This document shows positions 13,301 through 26,300 of a stretch of DNA of 64,000 nt, one piece after another. Both the position numbers and the translations under genes were made by a program. The stretch comes from Mycteria americana (lineage: Eukaryota > Chordata > Aves > Ciconiiformes > Ciconiidae). How positions within the stretch are numbered: the stretch's first letter is position 1; each line of letters opens with the position of its first letter. The stretch spans positions 55,043,501 through 55,107,500 of the forward strand of contig NC_134370.1 of NCBI RefSeq assembly GCF_035582795.1. Reading direction: 5' to 3'. The notes under the pieces were generated by a model. That model did no database searches, had not been told where the DNA came from, and worked only from the letters and a program-made list of their open reading frames with translations.

Positions 13301-16300
13301 GTTTTCTCTTTTAACCATTCATCATTAAGCATGAATGCAAGTCACTAGAGCGCAAAAAAGAAACATCTTCTCTGACAAAATTAAGCATTGAATAAACCAG
13401 TCACCTTAATTTCACAGTGACAAATTCTGATACAGTACTATATCCAAATTAGTCTATTTTGAGCAATTTTGAGGGACAAAGGTTTCCAGAAGAGAGGGTT
13501 TGTGGGGTTTTTTTTGTTTTTGTTTGTTTTTTTTAAAATGAGATTAAAGGAACATTTGGCAGATGAGGGGAGAAAACAGTCAAGCTTTCTGGCATATAAA
13601 ACCTTCCAGTTTGCATTTTATTCCCTTGCATTTCTCTGAAAGAAATAGCTTAATTCTCTTTCCAAGACACTTGCTGTTACAGCACGGATCTGCTGACCAT
13701 ATGCTCATAAGATTTAACAGATTACCTATTAAAAATTGTGCAATACCAAATAAACAAATCCAACATCAAGAAATCCTTATGGCACAGTGTAGAGTTATAA
13801 TATTCTTTTACTTACAGCAATGGACACTAATAACCATTTAATGGTTTGAATTTTCACCTGCCAACATCCCTGAATGGTAATCCCATGTCATGGAAAGACT
13901 GACTGTTGCCAGCTGATATTCTTTGTTATTAAAACAGTATTGATTCACAGGAATATGTCAGCTCTAGGGAATGATGAAGGCATGAAGAATGAAGAACCCT
14001 TTACAAATAAGGCCAAGGAATTCACTTAACATACTCCTAATGTCCTTACTGTGCAATATTTTTATAGGAGTTTATATACCGCACCTTTAATTTCAGTAAC
14101 TGATTTTCAATTTGTGCTGTTTCCAGTTGCTTTTGCTTCTCTCTCAGCTTTTCCATAGATTGCTCATGTGTATGTTTTAAATTCCTTATTTGTTCCCTTA
14201 TATCAGTGTTCTCCAATGTAACATCCACTAGAGTTTTCTAGAAGAAAGAGGCAAACCATATATTAAAAAAAAAAAAAAAAAAAATCACAAATAATTTGAT
14301 GAACTAATATCAAGAGATTACGGAATAGACAGAACATTTAAGAGTTTCCTGATGTGTCAATGCAGTGTGAACGGTTTGGCAAGTTTTAACATTTAAAATT
14401 ATGGCTTTTGTTTTCTTTAGTTTGTTATAAGGTATTTCCATGTGGGACATTCTCAGTGAAATCAAGTCCTGGAACTCTATAAAAAAAAGAAAGGAACATG
14501 GATACATTTCAGTATGAATGCTACTCCCAACAATCCTTCTTTCTGCTCTCCAAGGGCCATGCTATACATATTAAATGCATTAGACTGATAAGAACTGTGA
14601 CATACAAGAAAGCAGGAACGTTAAGTTGTTCAGCTCAGATACGTGGGAATTTGGAAGTCTTTAAAACAGAAAATTCATTCCCACGTTCTCCCTCCCCCTA
14701 CATTTCACAGGTATGTAAAGTCTCATAAGTGTTTAGCATCCAAACATGCCACTTCCATTTCTGTTAACCAGTGAAGGTAGGAATAAGCCAGGAGATGTAC
14801 TGTTTTGCACAACACAGAACAAATCACATTTTCACCTTAGATATTTCGTAGAGACATGACTAATGGCATTAGTCTGCTGCAGATCAGTATCTCTTTATTG
14901 TACACTATTTTTAACAGGTTTTTAAAAAACACAGGTGTTGGAATTTTTTTTCTTAGTTTCCTAAATTAGCTGCCTTAGATATCCAAGACAGTACTTTATG
15001 GGCTTGTTTAGTGTTAGAATCTATGTTTTTCATCCATGTTTTATGTAAGCTTTTAAATCCATGTCAGAAAAGGCAGTTGTCAGCTGTGAAACAGCTATTA
15101 AAATGTACCTGCAAGTCTATTGATGCTGATGTCAAGGAGCTGTTCATTTCACTAAAGCTATCTAAGGCTGCAGCCTGCACTCGCACATGATTCTCTAAGG
15201 ATTCCTGATGAGCATTTGTCACCTGAGCAGGAAAAAAAAAAAAAAGTTTTATATAGAATAATGATCAAGTTTACCTATTCTTTCAAAGGGAGCTACAGAA
15301 GAGAAAGACCCCATGGTTAATTTTCACAGTACTAGGATGCTTAAAATATACAGGCCTCAAACCATATTCTTGCACCTCAGAAACAAACAAAAAAAAACTT
15401 AGAATCCAAATATGCTAACAGAAATACAGCACAAGTATCTATGTTTATTGCTAGTCTGTAATCACTGTAAAAGCTGTTGTTTTTGAAAGGACAAGAGGAC
15501 ACTTGGGAGATGTCTGTTCGGAAAGTTTATATACACAGAGTGGGCAGATTGTAAAAAGTCAGAGTGAAAAGCAGAAGAATGCAAGAAATGAGGAAATCTA
15601 GAACAGTTTGGGTGAACTGTAGAATAGCCTTAATTAAGAAGGAACTGACTAATCAGGTACATAAAGAAGCAACATCAAGACGACTTAAGGATGAAACAAT
15701 ATGAAGCAGGTAGGAAAAGTCAGCAGAGCGCTTTGTTGTGTGAAAATTTGTCATCTTCTGTTATGTACACACACATGCTCAAAACCGGGGGGGAGGGGAG
15801 GGACGACACAAAATTACATCATTTAAGAAGAGACCAAAACCCAAACAGTGTGCATCCAATAATAAAGAGAAAAAAAAACATTACTAATGGAGGCCAGCCC
15901 AACTCACATTCTTAGATGGACCAGATTTGTTACTTGATAAAAGCATAGGAACACTAGGGACTGACATGGAGAACAATTAGTGTTTAGTAACCAAGTCATA
16001 CACAGATTAGGTCAGCATAGGGAGCAGAAGTCAAGTAGTTACTGTTAACCCTATATAAACCTGTGCTCATGTAAAAACAAACAAATAAACAAAAGCAGCA
16101 ATGCTTTGGATGGATTAAGAAAGTTACAAGATAAGAACTTGTGTGAAGAAGCATACTGTCAAGGCAGGATATTGGAAGTACAAACTTCAAACAAACTTTA
16201 TGAACAAAATGTAGCCCTGGAAATTGATGGGGAAAAAAGCATAGTGATTCAAAGCTGAAGCAAAGAGCATATAAAGGATTTTAAACAGGATCCCCAAATA

Positions 16301-19300
16301 GCATGAAAGATGGTAGTCACGTAAAACCAAAAACCAACCAACTAAACAAAAAAAGCATATATTATTAGGTAGAACAACACTTGTGCTTTCTTTCAGGCAC
16401 TCCAGAGTATTAAAAAAGGGGAGAGGGTGTCTTGTGCCATTTGTGTTCGAAGGAGTGCTTCATAAACTGCTAATTTGCTTCAGAACTAGAGATTCTGTCA
16501 GAGCTGGTCAGAAACCCTTAATTAAGAGAGATGTTCAGACTCATGCAGGATTTCTACTGGTCTGATAGAAGATCTGGAAGCGCAGAATATCACCACTGCT
16601 ATTCAGTTAAGTATCAGCAGCAAAGACGACAAAACTGCATCTGAATCAGCATTTGCCTACGTGCATACTGGGTGGGGGACTCACCGTGTTGGCATCATTA
16701 AGACTATTTAACACAGTTTACAGAAATTCAGTTTTCTCTCCCTCCTCCTCTCAAGTCAGGGTGATTTTTTTGTTTGATACTAGTTGCCACAGAATAAAAG
16801 TACCAGTTTAACAGCAAGTTCTGATCTTTATAAATAATACAGCATGCAGGGAACTGACAGTCTCCAAATGAGGATGGCAGAAGGGCACAAGTCAGGGTCC
16901 CAGTCCCTTGAAGTCAGAATACATTTCATTGCCAAAGCTTCATCTGAACCAGGGCTGTGAAAAATCAATGTTGAATATAAAATCCACAGCAAGTTTTCAG
17001 GGAGATTTTTTGGACCAAAGAACTCAGCAGTTTAATCAAAAGGTAAGTAATTTTTAGAACTGTCTTGCACTTTAATAATAAAGAATATTGCTACTTCTTT
17101 TACTATAGTGTTTAAACAATACAGTCAGTAAAACAGAGCAAAGTCTGTTGAAATGACACGAACTAAATTGCATGTTAGTCCTAATTATGCAATTTATTTA
17201 ATTCACCTGGCAGCTTACTGATACAAACATCTCCACTAATTCCCAACACACACAGACAATGCTATCATGATCATTCTTTTATTTCCAAGAAGCAGGCAAT
17301 TAGTAATTCCATATGCAAAAGCATCCCTGTCCTACTTTACCTTCCTGGAGGGAAAAAAATAAATAAAGAAAGAAAAGTATAGATGTCATATAAAACAATG
17401 AACTGGAATAGTTTGAGAAACTACTTCTGTTCTGAAGGAAAAAAAAAAGTTTCTAGACAACACTGAGACAGTTATTCTCATATGCTTTTCCTACAAATGA
17501 ATGTATACTTACTTTCAGTTCATTCGTAAGCTGCTGTATTTTTCGTTTCATTTCATCATATTCACCATACATTTTCTTTCTTACTTTTTCCAGAGTTGCT
17601 CTCACCTGGTGTCAGAAGAATCAAATGCCTTTATCAAAGTTATTGATGATATTGTTTATACTAGGACATGATTGGGTTTTTTCCTATGTCCTTCATTGTT
17701 ACTTCCAAAAATTTCCATGATTAATCTACCTTTTCAACCACAATTTACTCTTAAGAACAAGACAAAACCTTAAGTCTCAAGACTTACCTACATAAGGATG
17801 ATATGAATAAACATCTCTGAGGAATTCTAAAATTCTCTGTACACACTTAAACACTTGTAAATTAGTAATTTAAATAATGAATTTCAGTTAAATTATCTGT
17901 AACTCATTCTAACCTGATTACTAAAGGAATTAAAACTAATTTGAGTATATAATGTTTTCTTTCTGGAAAAAAGCATCCACACATGGATTTAATACACCTT
18001 CATACTTTTTAAAGTGGTTAATTAGTTTTCCCTGTGTATCCTTTGAAGACAAACCCTTTAATTTCAGACTTTTAGGCTCATATCTAGCTAAACAATTTAT
18101 TAGCATAAATTTACCAATGTAATTTCAAATCTGAAGAACAGAGTACTCGATTTTATTTGAGAACTATGGATGTAAAGGTTACTTTGCCTTTCTAAAAAAA
18201 GAAAAGAAAAGGAAAAAAAAGCATGCTGGAAGCCATCTTAGGTTTACATGCCATTGCAATCATGCACAGAAACAAACTTCTCAAGAGCACACATTGTAAA
18301 CAGTAGTTAAATGGTTTCCTACTGTCTACCTTCCAGCTACGTAATTCAAACTCCTTCCTCCCCCACCCCCCTCACCTCTATCAAACACAGACTGATTGCA
18401 GATAATCCAGGGCAGTGAGCTTACCTCATTCTGCATAGGCTTGGGGAAGAAGCAAGGGGAAACACTAGTAGGGCCTTATACAAGAGAGGATGTTTCTAGC
18501 ACCTCTACAGTATACCCACTCCTTCCCAGAAAGAGGGGCATTGGCCACCAAATCTATGTAAGGAGGAGGCACAAGGCTACCCCAAATTACGTGCTCCCTT
18601 TAGGATGAGAAACACGGAAGGAAGCTGACTCCTGCACTTCACCTCAGGAAAGCACCCCTCGCCCTGTCCCTACCCACACGTATGCACATGCACACGCACA
18701 CCCTCTTGCAAAGGGCAAATTTGGCTCGGATACAGAGGAAACTGTCAGCAGTTCTGACATGGCCCATCATTTTTGGTCTATTTAAGTCAGCACATATGTG
18801 GCACAAGCTGAGGACTCTTGTTTAAGACTACTTTCAAAGACAAAACTTATCTGGCGGACCAAAGTTCACAAATTAGCATAGCTGAACACAGCTTTCAGAA
18901 GATGGGAGAGCAAGGGCCGATACGTCTCTTCCCATGTCTTTCCCACTTTTTCCTGAAAAGATCAGTACCCTGAACACACATGCAAGACATGCTGTTCACC
19001 TGGTCTGACACGTCCCTCCATGCCACAAGCCAGCTGGGAACAGAAAAGGGCAGGGAGATGGTCCCGGTCCAAGCAATCTGCACCAGGTACCAGAAACAGC
19101 CAAGCCCAGGGAGCTGCCCCTGCCACATGCCAATTCACCCATCCCCGGACACCACCCCAGCAGGGCAGATAAACTACCCAGGCAGGAAACCAGCAGCCAA
19201 GGCAGCTCGTGTGCCTCCCCTGCACTGCAGCAGTGACATACCCTAACTGCGAGCGCAGGAACTTGAGCGGTGAACGCTGCAAGCTAACAAACTGTGAGTA

Positions 19301-20354
19301 ATAAAGGAGAGAAGAAGCAAGTGCTGATGGATAGAGACCAGTCAGATGGTAAGAGCACACATAATTACAGTCTCTTACGCTGCTGGCTTGACTCAGTGTT
19401 CCTCCCTTTTATAGCAACTCAGTTTGCACTTAAAATCAGCGTAACACAATAACCATTGACCAATAGCTTCCTGGGTGGTAAAGGTGGATGGAAAGAGAAG
19501 GTCAAGTTATTTGCCCTGGGCTAATTAGGGGGTTATTGCCAGAGCCCGAGAGCCAAGGACTGACAGGCAAAGAGATCCTGAGTTTCAAGCACAGAAACCA
19601 GCAGCACCACAAATGCATTTTTTTTCTTTCAGGAGAGCTTCTGCCAATTATGATAAATTAGCACGCACAGAAAAACTAGTACAAAGTCATCCTTATTAGG
19701 CCGACTATTTTAAGGCTGCCCCAAAATATACCCATGTGATTTTACTATGTCACCTAATTAGGAACCCTTTCAAAACTGGGGGGTTTGGGGACAGGGGAAA
19801 CAGAGGAAGAGAGGAGAGACAGTTTATCCTTTCAGGTGTCTGCTTACATAGTTTCTTCTGTATCACATTTGAAATTATGAAGGCTTCAGGACAGAAACCC
19901 CAAGATCTGTTTAGCAGTTTTCTTGCCCAGCTGTAGCCCAGTCAGCAAGCATTAACAAGTATCACTTGGCACAGAAGCCTTGAGTCTGGACCACACAGTT
20001 CCCAGGTATATAGCATGCTTTTTTTCCCAACTTGAGTACTAACAAGGCAAGCTTTTAGCTTCAGAGTAGGTTCCCAATTCAAATTCAGGTGTTAGACTAG
20101 ACATCAGTCATCCCATATACACTCACAGCTCTACATGAATATATGGAAAGGATATTTGACAAATTTTGAAGCTGAAAGCATAACTCACTTCTTTAATGTA
20201 ATTCATCTCCTCTTTTAGCTGATCAGCTGACCAGCCATAAACCACCATTTCTCTCTTATGGTTGTTGTCAGTTCGGTGCACAACGCCATACACCATCCCA
20301 TGAGAGAGCTTCCCTGGAGACATGCCATTTGGTACATGGTAGAGCTCCTTAAAA

Positions 20355-20386
<32 letters not shown>

Positions 20387-23300
20387 AAAAGGTTATTTTT
20401 AAATCAGTACTAGAATAAAAAAACCAAACAAAAATACAGTAACATAGGGCCAGGAGAGACAGCCAACTATAGTGAAAGCACAACAGTACCTAAGAACACT
20501 AGTTCCCAAATGTTTTGGGGCCAAACTGTCAACCTTCATTTTTTTGGGAAGATCAATGACCAGTTTATAACTGATAGAGATGACAGAGATGTCTAATTTC
20601 CATTGCTTTAATGGAAGTGATATTGGTACAGCTAGAGACAACAGATTGGATTTGTGCAAGGAGAGGTAGAAGCACGCAAGAGAAAAAGTTATCCTGGCTT
20701 ATTAGAGAAAAAGTTATCCTGGCTTATTTTCATTCACCAACATATGCTACTTTTCTGCATTCTTCCAGAGCATTGTCAGCTCTCACAGTTCCCTTTAAAA
20801 TCCTGCAACCACAGAATTGCCCCGCACTCCCCAAACTCCCTGCTGTGGGAAATATAAAAATTCACAAGTTTAATAAAAAATTTTAGAAAGTTCTCAGAAG
20901 AAACTGAAATTAAAACATTTTAGGCAAGGTTCCTTACAGAGAGCTCAGAAAATATCTGTTTATCTTGGACATAAACAAAGTAGAATTTCAGTTAGCATTT
21001 AAAGCTAACTAAGGACCTCCAAAGCAATAAAACATTCATTTCAGGGCTGCATTTTTCTTACAGAAGTTGTAGAACTGACATTAGCAGAGCCAAAGCAAAG
21101 CTATGAAACAGCATTCATTTGGACGTTCCAATGTTATTAACTATTGTAGGAGTATAAAACTTTGAAATCAGGTCTTGATAGGTAAGTAGAAAGACTGTTT
21201 TAAAGTGCCTACATTTGTTATTTTAATGATCTGCAGAAATTTGTAAAACGTACTTGTAATAATTGTGTATCTTACTTTAAGGCACTCTTTGCAACAGACT
21301 CCTCTTATTCATGTCATCAATACACTTAGTAAGAAAAATATTAATTCAAACAGTAGGAATCATTTCCCTCAGCATGTAAATAAATATCTGCAAGGTCAGA
21401 TGTAACCACCTGACCTGACTACTCACCTAGGCTCCCTTCTAATCAACCCAGAGAAACATCCTTCTGTAGCAATCATCTGGAATGAGTCAGTCTCCAGAAG
21501 TACTAATTTCTCTTCTTGATTACGAAGAATTTAGACAACTAGCTTAGATTAAGACATCTACATTATGGCTTTTTAAAAAGAAGGGAAAAAATATTCTTAC
21601 CTACCTTTGAATATTTGCAAACTAGAAACCTAAAATTAGTGATTATTTCTGAATAGAAAGTTAGAAAGACATAATCTTGGAAATACAGCTGTTACCGCTT
21701 AGCTTTGCACATTGTCTTTGAAAGGCCAGTGCTGGGGACAAATCAGTTACAGGTAACGTTACTGAACTTTCTTTCTCACGCTAGATCTACCAGGATACAG
21801 GTAAATTTGAGAATATTTACTACATTGACCTTAGAATATGTTTGGTTTTGTTTCGTTGTTCAGTAATGACACTGTATGAAAACCGACAAACTTTGAGATT
21901 CTTTACTAAATTAAGAGTCTAAGCAGTGTCTAAATATGCTCTTTGACACTAAACAGAAGCTGGAAGAGATGAAGCTCAGCTTCTTATATCCATCTGCAGC
22001 TGCATGATAGAGAGTCTCCAGTCCTTACCATGACAGACGGTGATGATAGCATCTGCAGTCTAAAGCAGTAGCACTTTCAGTTTTTAGCAGCCAAACTAAC
22101 ACAACTGTGGTGGCAATGTAAGAATAAATACTTCTTTGGGTAAGGGGAAAATGAACAGGTAAATCTACTTGCATTAAGAAGAATGGGTAAGATAGACATA
22201 TTGTGTCCCTCCCGCATTGACAGAGACAGATTTTCTCAACATAGTAAATCCTACACATTTTCCTTTACCATATCATTAATAGCTTAACCATTTTGCTGAA
22301 GTTCTGGGGGTGTGTGTGCAGGGCTGGGAGGGGAACAATCATGGAGCAGACACCTGATAAAGAACGTTTCAGGCAAAGAACAACAAAGCTATAAGCAATC
22401 ATTTAAAAAGAAGGCCTTAAAATCATGTAATAGAAAAACATTGAGCAACCAGCCCTACCTATACATGATATCATTTTGCACTTTGAAAACATCATATGCA
22501 AAGCTTCATATCCCGATAATCAGAAGTTTCATAATTATGTATTATTGGGGTTTTTGTTTTGCTGTTTGGATGCGTACAAACAAAAACCCCACACCTGATT
22601 TTTTTGAGAGTAAAGAAAATACAGAAACTAGATGGGGACATGACTCAAAAACTTTTTTGTGTTTGTTTGCTTCCAGGGTTGTACAGTTTCTTTGATAGTT
22701 TCATAGCAGCTCCTCCCCTGCATCTGGATAAAGGGATTACATACAAGTTTCCATCTTCCTGATAACCAAATGAATAATCACTTTGATTGTTTAGCAGTTA
22801 CTAAGGTGCCAGACATTGAATTAATAAATCCATACCCTTTACCCATGATCATTCATTTTTTATGAGGTGAACAGCTGAATACCAGCAACTACCAAGATCC
22901 TTTGTGCCTCCAAAACAGTAGCACAATTGTTTAAAGTGCTGTTTGCAGACTTCTGTATGAAAATTATGACCAAGTTCCTTATTTTTAGAATATTATGAAC
23001 ACATTCCTAAGGAATGCTTTGAAGGATTTTTTTCTCCTCTAAGAAAGACCTACAAATTCAGACCAATGGGTTTGCAGCTAGAGAATCACCCATGGCAGTC
23101 ACATATTTCACAGACGAACAGACTTGAATTTACATCATAATGAGCAGTACATGCAGGATTAAGTATGCACAAAGCCAGACTGGTTACATGTCTCTTGCAA
23201 CAATGCTAAACTTGCCTGTTGTCTATATTTGCACAAGCCTCCCAAGATGCCTTTGTCACTTCTCTTTCAGAAGATTAAAAGAATCTCCATCATCTGTTGA

Positions 23301-26300
23301 GTGTTCCAGTTCTACTATGTGCTATGTAAAATATAGGATATTGCTTTTACCCCCTCCTTATTCCTCCTTTGTATCACAATCCCCAGGCAAGCACCTGTTA
23401 AAATTTCAATACAGTTCTTGCTGGATTTAAAGCTGTGTGAACCAACAGCTATACAAATAACTGCTCTCATATTTCTTTAGTCTTTTTCCTTGCTGTTCTA
23501 TTCCAGCTATGCTTACCTTCTGCTCCCCCTTTTCTCTGGTCGGTAGCTCTTAACTTCCACTCAATAACCGCTTGTTTCGGGGTTCAGCATATACCCTAAC
23601 AAAAAAGGGCTAACCTGATGCAGACTCCTTTCTGAGGAAGGGTTACAATCAGAAAACTGCTCAATGCAGGGTTGAGAGGTGGATGGGTTGCTTTGCTTGT
23701 TGACTATTATTTAATACACTTTGCCTCTAAAGGAGGCCTTGCTGAATGGCTCAGTTCTCAAACTGCTCCACAGAACTGCATCACTAAGTATGCATGAGTA
23801 TACTGCCAGTTTGTCTCCTCTCTTAAGCTACTTCCACCCACCTTTGTTTATTTTTCTCCCTTTTCTGTCTTGTCCTTTGTTCTTCCTCTGTCAACGTCCT
23901 CCCTCTCCCACGTTTCCTCTTCCACAAATCTTGGATTTTCCACATCCCCAGGGACTACAGAATGTTTTTTAAGTCAAATACTTTCCATTGTTTTCCTCTA
24001 TGTCCCATACATATCCACTCTCAGAACTCAGATATTTTTCTGAGAAGGTCCTCGCCTGTCTCCACTCTGATCTGCAGTGAGGCATCTCAGTGATGATAAC
24101 AAAGTAAGTAAATACATGCAAGTATTTAGGAGCAAGTAAATACTGTAAAGCTAGATTAGATTAGATTAGTTAGGTTAGATTAGTTAACCATTGCTGTTTA
24201 AGGTCAAAATATCAGCCAGCTCCAGAGTACAGGGAAGTTCTTGCTCCCCACCTGCCTATGCACTTGCTGCACTGCAGCTGCAATTGTTGCCCCAAATTGT
24301 GCTCAAAATCCCTTCTAATGTGAGCTGCTAATCTGAAAAGGCAGACTTAGTTTAAGCAATTTGTGAATATTTCTTTATATCTATAGTCAGTTATATGACA
24401 GTCCAAGGTAACAGCAAGAACACATCGTGTTGGTGCACATGAATACTATAGCAGCTTCCAGGAACATGCTTTGTCTATGTTGCAGCAACACTCATGTTGC
24501 ACTTGGTGTGATCACATAGCATGTACTAAAGAAACGCAGACTGTGTTTACTTAATTAATAAATACTTAAAACAGAAGCCTACACCCCAAGGTTGCAAAAG
24601 TCTTTGTAATTGCCATGCATCCTGTTTATGTCTCTGTCCAAGTAAGTAGCAGAAGTAGCACAAAACAGGTGAAGCAAAGACACTATAAAAACAAACCCTA
24701 AATATGAGTTGTTAGCTGCTTTTTGTATTGCCCATGGTTTTGTTGGCATTATGTAAATAACACTGAGGGATGATTTGCCTCCTAATCTACCTCTGTCAGT
24801 TTTTGAAATGAAAGTCAGATACCCCCATACTTTATACTTTCTCCCTGCCCCAAAAAGTCAGATACCCCATACTTTATACTTTCTCCCTGCCCCAAAATTG
24901 GAAGCAGGTATCTTATTTTGAGGAAAAAGGACATGTAATGTAATGATTAGCACAATTCTGGGTTTAGTACTCATATGGCCTTAAAATTTTGCTAAATCAT
25001 GATCTTCTGTTTACCTACACCATCTAAAAACTCTTCTTTTAACCAGAACTGTATCAGTTAAGTGAGGCTTTAGCTTTTCTTCAACTGCCACATTCCAGAG
25101 GTTTCTGAAATATCCAGTTATCTTTTGCTTGTTCATTAGTTATACCAGGAATAAGAACAGTCACATTGTTACTTAGGTTACATATTTTCTGTTCAGTAAA
25201 ATTACAAATTTATAATATTGAGCTCACCAAGGAAAGTTACTATGCTCTGACAAAAGGTAGCTATGTTTTAATGTTTTTTCATATTCCTCTACAGCCCACG
25301 AAACTCATGTTACATTTAGGAGTGTTTCATATATAAATAGTATTAAAATAGGGAAAATATGCCGAGACATAGACATGAGCGTTCTTAAATTCATGACACT
25401 AAATAAGAAGCATTGTTTAACACATTCCAACTTTTAAGCTCCTTGAAATATAGAATTTGGTTCCTATCTCAAAAAATAGAATTGACAGGCATTATACAAA
25501 GTCATATCTAATCAATGAAATCCATACACAGAACACCAATGTTTATACACTAAGAAAATGAGATACAACAAATACAGCAGTAACCACAGAAGTCAGTGGA
25601 ATTATTTCTGTGGTTTTCATGTAGTGCTGTTTTTAATGAAGGTGTCACTTAATTAGTACACATCAAAAAATCAAGCAATCAGTGCTGGAGAGGCTGAGAA
25701 ACAGTAACATCAGCCACCTGTAGCAGGTGAACCACATTTATGACACAACTTCTGTGCTGATGGGAGTGGGCTGGCAGCAGCAGATCAGCAGAGAAAATAG
25801 GCACTGTCCTAGATTCAATGTGCACAACAGCCTCATGTTCGTTGCATTCTTATTCTTTGATCCAAGCCTGACACAAGTTTCTGCTTGATTCCCTCCATCA
25901 CATACAGGGGTAAATTCCCCTTCTGGTTTCTTGACAGCCTAATCTTTTGCTGGGGAAAAAATGTTTGCTATGCTTCTGTATTCCTGCTTAGGAAGCAAAA
26001 AGAGTTTCACCTCTTGGTTGTGATGCTTTAAAAACATAAGAAATTTAAAGAGTTTGAGGATATATACAGCCAAGGTACCAATTAGAGTTTAAGACTAAAC
26101 ACTGCTCAAACTCTGTTGAAAGCCACAAAGACAGGAAAGTGACACAAATTTCTAGAGCGTTATCTCATTTTTATTCTCTTGTCCTTGTGTCCAAATGAAA
26201 AAGAAAAATCTGTCTATACATATCTCCGTATTCTGCCCTCAAATACCTAGCTGGAGCTTCCAATGATGCTTCCAAATTTAGCCATGACAGTGAAGAAAGG

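Noticed and set aside
18962..19360. 132-codon minus-strand ORF as a protein gene
   Set aside because: No recognisable domain, composition like translated noncoding DNA, and it reads through a donor-like site. Kept only as part of the candidate promoter/first-exon observation.
22312..22695. 127-codon plus-strand ORF in MYZAP intron 2
   Set aside because: No domain, no splice or promoter context; chance ORF.
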